Shown here one piece after another: positions 53,101 to 62,374 of a stretch of DNA of 64,000 bases (positions within the stretch are counted from its first letter, which is position 1; every line of letters starts with the position of its first letter). Origin of the DNA: Calliopsis andreniformis. Taxonomy: Eukaryota; Arthropoda; Insecta; Hymenoptera; Andrenidae. The translations under genes and the position numbers were made by a program. The stretch covers positions 4,278,001-4,342,000 of the forward strand of contig NW_027480438.1 of assembly GCF_051401765.1 (NCBI RefSeq), read 5' to 3'. A model generated the notes under the pieces. That model made no database searches and was not told the origin of the DNA. It worked only from the letters and a program-made list of their open reading frames with translations.

Positions 53101-55045
53101 TCTTCAATCCTCAATACTCAATCTTCAATCCTCAATCCTCAATACTCAATCCTCAATACTCAATCCTCAAACCGCAATCATCAATCCTCAATCTTCAATA
53201 CTCAATCCTCAATCCTCAATCCTCAATACTCAATCCTCAATCCTCAATCATCAATCCTCAATCTTTAATCCTCAATACTCAATCTTTAATCCTCAGTCCT
53301 CAATCCTCAATCTTCAATCTTTAATCCTCAACCCGCAATCCTCAATCCTCAATCCTCAATCCTCAGTCCTCAATCCGCAATCTTCAATCCTCAATACTCA
53401 ATCTTCAATCCTCAATCCTCAATCCTCAACCCTCAGTCCTCATTCTTCAATTCTCAATAACCAATCCTCAATCTTCAATCCTCATTCCTCAATCCTCAAT
53501 TCTCAATCCTCAATCCTCAATCCACAGACCTCAAACATCAATACTCAACCCTCAGTCCTCGTCCTCAATCCGCAACTCTCAAGCCTCAATCCTCAATCTT
53601 CAATCATCAATATTCAATCTTCAATACTCAATTATCAATCCTCAATCATCAATCCTCAATCCCCAATGTTCAATTCTCGATACCCAAACCTCAATCTTCA
53701 ATCCTCAATCCTCAATCCTCAATGCTCAATCCTCAATCTTCAATCATGAATATTCAATCTTCAATACTCAATCCTCAATCCTCAATCCTCAATCCTCAAT
53801 CCCCAATGTTCAATCCGCAATACCCAATCCTGAATCTTCAATACTCAATCCTCAATCCTCAATCCCCAATCCTCAATCCTCAATCCTCAGTCCTCAAACC
53901 TCAATCCTGAATCCTCAATCCTGAATCCTCAATCTTCAGACCTCAGTCCTCAACAATCAGTTGTCAATTCTCAATCCTCAATAGAATATCATCAATTCAC
54001 AGTTTTCAATACACAATACTCAATCTGCAATCTTTAAATCTCTATCCACAAACACCAATTCTTATCACTCAACCCTCAACTCTCAGTCCCCAAACCTCAA
54101 TCTTCAATCCTCAACCCTCAATCCTCAATCCTCAATCATCACTCCTCAATCTTCAATACTCAATCCTCAATCCTCAATCCTCAACCCTCAATCCTCAATC
54201 CTCTATCTTAAATCCTCAAACCTCAATCCTCAATCCACAATCCTCAATTCTCAATCTTCAATCCTCAATACTCAATCTTAAATCCTCAATCCTCAATCCT
54301 CAATCCTCAATCCTCAATCCTCAATCCTCAATCCTCATCCTTCAATCCTCAATACCCAATCCTCAATCTTCAATCCTCAATCCTCAATCCTCAATTCTCA
54401 ATCCTCAACCCTCAGCCCTCAGTCCTTAAACCTCAATCCTCAACCCTCAGCCCTCATCCTCAATCCTCAATCCTCAATCCTCAATCCTTAATCTTCACTC
54501 CTCAATCCTCAATCCTCAATCCTCAATCCTCAAACCTCAGTCCTCAATACTAAATATTCAATCCTCAATACTCAGTCTTCAATCCTCAATCCTCAATCCT
54601 CAATCCTCACTCCTCATTCTTCAATCCTCAATACCCAATCCTCAATCTTCAATCCTCAAACCTCAATCCTCAATTCTCAATCCTCAATCCTGAATCCTCA
54701 ATCCTCAATCCTCAATACTCAATCCTCAATCCTCAATCCTCAATCTTCAATCCTCAATACTCAATCTTCAGTCCGCAATCCTCAATACTAAATACTCAAT
54801 AATCAGACCTCAACCATCAATACTGAACCCTCAGTCCTTGTCCTCAATCCACAACCCTCAATCCTCAATCCTCAATCTTCAATCATCAATATTCAATATT
54901 CAGTCCTCAATCCTCAATCCTCAATCCTCAATCCTCAATCCTCAATGTTCAATCCGCAATACCCAATCATGAATCTTCAATCCTCAATCCTCAATCCTCA
55001 ATCCCCAATCCTCAATCCTCAATCCTCAGTTCTCAAACCTCAATC
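50139..55045 (+). repeat. Higher-order repeat copy 8, full unit (about 4.9 kb)
   Basis: Core anchors: alpha1 50214, beta 50871, gamma 51179, delta 51836, epsilon 52570, alpha2 53982, then alpha1 55121; period 4907 bp. With copy 1 it is the only unit retaining all six cores at standard gamma-delta spacing (657 bp). The section from about 52803 to 55280 matches 10233-12710 at a constant offset of 42570 bp. Confidence 0.85.
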
Positions 55046-56338
55046 CTGAATCCTCAATCCTGAATCCTCAATCTTCAGACCTCAGTCCTCAACAATCAGT
55101 TGTCAATTCTCAATCCTCAATAGAATATCATCAATTCACAGTTTTCAATACACAATACTCAATCTGCAATCTTTAAATCTCTATCCACAAACACCAATTC
55201 TTATCACTCAACCCTCAACTCTCAGTCCCCAAACCTCAATCTTCAATCCTCAACCCTCAATCCTCAATCCTCAATCATCAATCCTCAATCTTCAATACTC
55301 AATCCTCAATCCTCAATCCTCAATCCTCAGTCCTCAAACCTCAATTCTGAATCCTCAATCCTGAATCCTCAATCTTCAGCCCTCAGTCCTCAACAATCAG
55401 GTGACAATCCTCAATCCTCAATAGAATATCCTCTATTCACAGTTTTCAATACTCAATACTCAATCTGCAATCTTCAAATCACTATCCAGAAACATCAATT
55501 CTCATCACTCAACCCTCAACACTCAGTCCTCAATGTTCAATCCTCAATCCTCAATCCTCAATCCTCAATCCTCAATCCTCAATCTTCAACCCTCAACACT
55601 CAGTCCTCAATGTTCAAACCTCAATCCTCAATTCTCAATCTTCAATCCTCAATACTCAATCTTCAATCCTCAATCCTCAATACTCAATCCTCAATACTCA
55701 ATCCTCAAACCGCAATCATCAATCCTCAATCTTCAATACTCAATCCTCAATCCTCAATCCTCAATACTCAATCCTCAATCCTCAATCATCAATCCTCAAT
55801 CTTTAATCCTCAATACTCAATCTTTAATCCTCAGTCCTCAATCCTCAATCTTCAATCTTTAATCCTCAACCCGCAATCCTCAATCCTCAATCCTCAATCC
55901 TCATTCCTCAATCCGCAATCTTCAATCCTCAATACTCAATCTTCAATCCTCAATCCTCAATCCTCAACCCTCAGTCCTCATTCTTCAATTCTCAATAACC
56001 AATCCTCAATCTTCAATCCTCATTCCTCAATCCTCAATTCTCAATCCTCAATCCTCAATCCACAGACCTCAAACATCAATACTCAACCCTCAGTCCTCGT
56101 CCTCAATCCGCAACTCTCAAGCCTCAATCCTCAATCTTCAATCATCAATATTCAATCTTCAATACTCAATTATCAATCCTCAATCATCAATCCTCAATCC
56201 CCAATGTTCAATTCTCGATACCCAAACCTCAATCTTCAATCCTCAATCCTCAATCCTCAATGCTCAATCCTCAATCTTCAATCATGAATATTCAATCTTC
56301 AATACTCAATCCTCAATCCTCAATCCTCAATCCTCAAT
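55046..56338 (+). repeat. Patchwork of HOR fragments joined by two deletions
   Basis: Alpha1 core at 55121 is followed only 301 bp later by a delta core (55422), so beta and gamma are missing. Near 55560 the sequence jumps from delta into the conserved module at 55610-56287, so epsilon is missing. Both joins lie in long runs of plain heptamers, which prevents placing them to the base. Confidence 0.8.
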
Positions 56339-59300
56339 CCTCAATGTTCAATCCTCGATACCCAATCCTCAATCCTCAATCCTCAATACTCAGTCCTCAA
56401 ACCACAATCCTGAATTCTCAATCCTGAATCCTCAATCTTCAGCCCTCAGTCCTGAACAATCAGGAGACAATCCTCAATCCTCAATAGAATATCCTCAATT
56501 CACAGTTTTCAATACTCAATACTCAATCTGCAATCTTCAAGTAGCTATCCACAAACATCAATTCTCATCTCTCAACACTCAACACTCAGTCCTCAATGTT
56601 CAACCCTCAACCCTCAATTCTCAATCTTCAATCCTCAATACTCAATCCTCAATCCTCATCCTTCAATCCTCAATACCCAATCCTCAATCTTCAATCCTCA
56701 ATCCTCAATCCTCAATCCTCAGTCCTCAGTCCTTAAACCTCAATCCTCAATCCTCAATTCTCAATCCTCAATCCTCAACCCTCAATCCTCAATCCTCAAT
56801 CCTCAATCCTCAATCCTCAATTCTCAATCCTCAATCCTCAACCCCCAATCCTCAATCCTCAATCCTCAATCCTCAACCCTCAATCGTCAGTCTTCAAACC
56901 TCAATATTCAATCTTCAATCGTCAATCCTCAATCCTCATTCCTCAATCCTCAATCCTCAGACCTCAAACATCAATACCCAACCCTCAGTCCTCGTCCTCA
57001 ATCCGCAACACTCAATCCTCAATCCTCAATCTTCAATCATCAATATTCAATCTTCAATACTCAATCCTCAATCCTCAATCCTCAATCCTCAATCCTCAAT
57101 CCTCAATGTTCAATCCTCGATACCCAATCCTCAATCTTCAATCCTCAATCCTCAATCCTCAATCCTCAATCCTCAATCCTCAATCCTCAGTCCTCAAACC
57201 ACAATCCTGAATCCTCAATCCTGAATCCTCAATCTTCAGCCCTCAGTCCTCAACAATCAGATGTCAATCCTCAATCCTCACTAGAATATCCTCAGTTCAG
57301 AGCTTTCCATACGCAGTACTCAATCTGCAATCTTCAAATCCCTATCCACAAACATCAATTCTCATCACTCAACCCTCAACACTCAGTCCCCAATCCTCAA
57401 TCTTCAATCCTCAATACTCAATCTTCAATCCTAAATCCTCAACCCTCAATCCTCAGTCCTCAAACCTCAATTCTGAATCCTCGATCCTGAATCCTCAATC
57501 TCCAGCCCTCAGTCCTGAACAATCAGGAGACAATTCTCAATCCTCAATAGAATATCCTCAATTCACAGTTTTCAATACTCAATACTCAATCTGCAATCTT
57601 CAAATCTCTATCCACAAACATCAATTCTCGTCACTCAACACTCAGCACTCAGTCCTCAATGTTCAATCCTGAATCCTCAATCCTCAATCTTCAATCCTCA
57701 ATACTTAATCTTAAATCCTCAATCCTCAACCTTCAATACCCAATCCTCAATCTTCAATCCTCAATCCTCAATCCTCAATCCTCAATCCTCAATCCTCAAC
57801 CCTCAATCCTCAATCCTCAATCCTCAATCCTCAACCCTCAATCGTCAGTCTTCAAACCTCAATATTCAATCTTCAATCGTCAATCCTCAATCCTCAATCC
57901 TCAATCCTCAATCCTCAGACCTCAAACATCAATACCCAACCCTCAGTCCTCGTCCTCAATCCGCAACACTCAATCCTCAATCCTCAATCTTCAATCATCA
58001 ATATTCAATCTTCAATACTCAATCCTCAATCCTCAATCCTCAATCCTCAATCCTCAATCCTCAATCCTCAATGTTCAATCCTCGATACCCAATCCTCAAT
58101 CTTCAATCCTCAATCCTCAATCCTCAATCCTCAATCCTCAATCCTCAATCCTCAGTCCTCAAACCACAATCCTGAATCCTCAATCCTGAATCCTCAATCT
58201 TCAGCCTTCAGTCCTCAAAATCAGATGTCAATCCTCAATCCTCACTAGAATATCCTCAGTTCAGAGCTTTCCATACGCAATACTCAGTCTGCAATCTGCA
58301 AATCTCTATCCACAAACATCAATTCTCATCACTCAACCCTCAACACTCAGTCCCCAATCCTCAATCTTCAATACTCAATCCTCAACCCTCAATCCTCAAT
58401 CCTCAATCTTCAATCCTCAATACTCAATCTTCAATCCTCAATCATCAATCCTCAATCCTCAGTCCTCAAACCTCAATTCTGAATCCTCGATCCTGAATCC
58501 TCAATCTCCAGCCCTCAGTCCTGAACAATCAGGTGACAATCCTCAATCCTCAATAGAATATCCTCAATTCACAGTTTTCAATACTCAATACTCAATCTGC
58601 AATCTTCAAATCTCTATCCACAGACATCAATTCTCATCACACAACACTCAACACTCAGTCCTCAATGTTCAATCCTCAATCCTCAATTCTCAATCTTCAA
58701 TCCTCAATACTCAATCTTAAATCCTCAATCCTCAACCCTGAATACCCAATCCTCAATCTTCAATCCTCAATCCTCAATCCTCAATTCTCAATCCTCAATC
58801 CTCAACCCTCAATCCTCAATCCTCAATCCTCAATTGTCAACCCTCAATCGTCAGTCTTCAAACCTCAATATTCAATCTTCAATCCTCAATCCTCAATCCT
58901 CAATCCTCAATCCTCATCCTTCATTCCTGAATACCCAATCCTCAATCTTCAATCCTCAATCCTCAGTCCTCAAATCTCAATCCTCAATCCTCAGTCCTCA
59001 GTCCTTAAACCTCAATCCTCAGCCCTCAGCCCTCATTCTCAATCCTCAATCCTCAATCCTCAATCCTCAATCTTCAATCCTCAATACTCAATCTTCAATC
59101 CTCAATCCTCAATCCTCAGTCCTCAAACCTCAATTCTGAATCCTCAATCCTGAATCCTCAATCTTCAGCCCTCAGTCCTCAACAATCAGGTGACAATCCT
59201 CAATCCTTAATAGAATATCCTCAATTCACAGTTTTCAATACTCAATACTCAATCTGCAATCTTCAAATCACTATCCACAAACATCAATTCTCATCACTCA

Positions 59301-62300
59301 ACCCTCAACACTCAGTCCTCAATGTTCAATCCTCAGTCCTCAATTCTCAATCTTCAATCCTCAATACTCAATCTATAATCCTCAATCCTCAATCCTCAAT
59401 CTTCAATCCTCAATCCCCAATACTCAATCCTCAATCCTCAATCCTCAATCCTCAATCATCAATCCTCAGTCTTCAAACCTCAATACTCAATCTCCAATCC
59501 TCAATCCTCAATCCTCAATCCTCAATTCTCAATCCTCATCCTTCAATCCTCAATTCCCAATCCTCAATCTTCAATCCTCAATCATCAATCCTCAATTCTC
59601 AATCCTCAATCCTCAGTCCTCAGTCCTTAAACCTCAATCCTCAACCCTTAGTCCTCATCCTCAATCCTCAATCCTCAATCCTCAATCCTCAATCCTCAAT
59701 CTTCAACCCTCAACACTCAGTCCTCAATGTTCAAACCTCAATCCTCAATTCTCAATCTTCAATTCTCAATACTCAATCTTCAATCCTCATTCCTCAATCC
59801 TCAATCCTCAATCCTCAATCCTCAATCCTCAATCATCAATCCTCAATCTTTAATACTCAATCCTCTATCCTCAATCCTCAATACTCAATCCTCAATCCTC
59901 AATCATCAATCCTCAATCTTCAATCCTCAATACTCAATCTTTAATCCTCAGTCCTCAATCCTCAATCTTCAGTCTTCAATCCTCAACCCGCAATCCTCAA
60001 TCCCCAATCCTCAATCCTCAGTCCTCAATCCGCAATATTCAATCCTCAATACTCAATCTTCAATCCTCAATCCTCAATCCTCAACCCTCAGTCCTCATTC
60101 TTCAATCCTCAATAACCAATCCTCAATCTTCAATCCTCATTCCTCAATCCTCAATTCTCAATCCTCAATCCTCAATCCTCAGACCTCAAACATAAATACT
60201 CAACCCTCAGTCCTCGTCGTCAATCCGCAACACTCAATCCTCAATCCTCAATCTTCAATCATCAATATTCAATCTTCAGTACTCAATCCTCAATCCTCAA
60301 TCCTCAATCCTCAATCCTCAATGTTCAATCCTCGATACCCAATCCTCAATCTTCAATCCTCAATCCTCAATCCTCAATCCTCAATCCTCAATCCTCAATC
60401 CTCAGTCCTCATACCACAATCCTGAATCCTCAATCCTGAATCCTCAATTTTCAGCCCTCAGTTCTCAACAATCAGTTGTCAATCCTCAATCCTCACTAGA
60501 ATAACCTCAGTTCAGAGCTTTCCATACGCAGTACTCAATCTGCAATCTTCAAATCCCTATTCACAAACATCAATTCCCATCACTCAACCCTCAACACTCA
60601 GTCCCCAATCCTCAATCTGCAATCCTCAATCCTCAACCTTCAATCCTCAATCCTCAATCTTCAATCCTCAGTACTCAATCTTCAATCCTCAATCCTCAAT
60701 CCTCAATCCTCAATCCTCAACCTTCAATCCTCAATCCTCAATCCTCAGTCCTCAAACCTCAATTCTGAATCCTCAATCGTGAATCCTCAATCTTCAGCCC
60801 TCAGTCCTCAACATTCAGGTGACAATCCTCAATCCTCAATAGAATATCCTCTATTCACAGTTTTCAATACTCAATACTCAATCTGCAATCTTCAAATCAC
60901 TATCCACAAAAATCAATTTTCATCACTCAACCCTCAACACTCAGTCCTCAATGTTCAATCCTCAATCCTCAATTCTCAATCTTCAATCCTCAATACTCGA
61001 TCTATAATCCTCAATCCTCAATCCTCAATCTTCAATCCCCAATCCTCAATCTTCAATCCTCAATCCTCAATCCTCAATCCTCAATCCTCAATCCTCAATC
61101 TTCAATCCTCTACACTCAATCATCAATCTTCAATCCTCAATACTCAACCTTCAATCCTCAAAGCTCAATCCTCAACATTCAATCCTCAATACTCAATCTC
61201 CAATCGTCAATCCTCAGTCCTCATCCTCAATCCTCAATACTCAATCCTCAATCCTCAATCTTCAATCCTCAATACTCAATATTCAACCCTCAATCCTCAA
61301 TCCTCAGACCTCAAACCTCAATTCTGAATCCTCAATCCTGAATCCTCAATCTTCAGCCCTCAGTCCTCAACAATCAGGTGAAAATCCTCAATCCTCAATA
61401 GAATATCCTCAATTCGCAGCTTTCGATACACAATACTCAATCTGCAATCTTCAAATCTCTATCCACAAACATCAATTCTCATCACTCAACCCTCAACACT
61501 CAGTCCTCAATGTTCAATTCTCAATCCTCAATCCTCAACCCTCAATCCTCAATCCTCAATCCTCAATCCTCAATCCTCAACCCTCAATCGTCAGTCTTCA
61601 CACCTCAATATTCAATCTTCAATCCTCAATCCTCAATCCTGAATCCTCAATCTTCAGACCTCAGTCCTCAACAATCAGTTGTCAATTCTCAATACTCAAT
61701 AGAATATCATCAACTCACAGTTTTCAATACTCAATACTGATCTGTAATCTTTAAATCTCTATCCACAAACATCAATTCTCATCACTCAAACCTCAACACT
61801 CAGTCCCCAATCCTCAATCATCAATCCTCAATCCTCAATTCTTAATCCTCAATACTCAATGCTCAATCGTTAATCCTCAATCCCCAATCCTTAATTTTCA
61901 ATCCTCAATCCTCAATCCTCAATCCACAATCCTCAATATTCAATCCTCAATACTCAATCTTGCATCCTCAATCCGCAATCCTCAATCCTTAATCCTCAAT
62001 CCTCAATCCTCTATCCTCAATCTTGAATCCTCAATACTCAATCTTCAATCCCCAATCCTCAATCTTCAATCCTCAATCCTCAATCCTCAATCCTCAATCC
62101 TCAATCCTCAATGTTCAATCCTCAACAGTCAATCATCAATCTTCAATCCTCAATACTCAATCTTCAATCCTCAATGCTCAATCCTCAACCTTCAATCCTC
62201 AATACTCAATCTTCAATCGTCAATCCTCAGTCCTCATCCTCAATCCTCAATCCTCAATCCTCAATCCACAATCCTCAATATTCAATCCTCAATCCTCAAT

Positions 62301-62374
62301 CCCCAATTCTCAGTCCTCAATCCTCAATCCTCAGACCTCAAACATCAATCCCCAACCGTCAGTCCTCGTCCTCA
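55566..62374 (+). repeat. Segmental duplication, third copy of the module-plus-E segment (about 6.8 kb)
   Basis: It matches 15568-20010 at offset 39998 (55610/15612, 56485/16487, 57548/17550), dropping to 39997 after one base is lost near 58217. It matches 32.2-36.9 kb at offset 25434 (60497/35063, 61700/36266). It therefore retains both the 266-bp piece missing from copy 2 and the right-hand part missing from copy 1. Confidence 0.88.
56339..62374 (+). repeat. Divergent domain E3 (most complete copy)
   Basis: Core anchors: 56485, 57282, 57548, 58246, 58554, 59211, 60497 (GAATAAC variant), 60840, 61399 and 61700. The last 0.5 kb (about 61820-62374) is the start of domain F, so the order E then F is shared with the 31-39 kb region. 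It breaks off near 62374, just after CCTCGTCCTCAATCC. Confidence 0.82.

Larger units (their letters stand above)
45978..53391 (+). repeat. Segmental duplication D, copy 2 (about 7.4 kb)
   Basis: Partner of 36390-44047. It has a 91-bp insertion near 49180 that copy 1 lacks, and lacks the 349-bp tandem duplication of copy 1. Beyond 53391 it continues as an ordinary HOR unit, whereas copy 1 switches to single-copy sequence. Confidence 0.88.
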
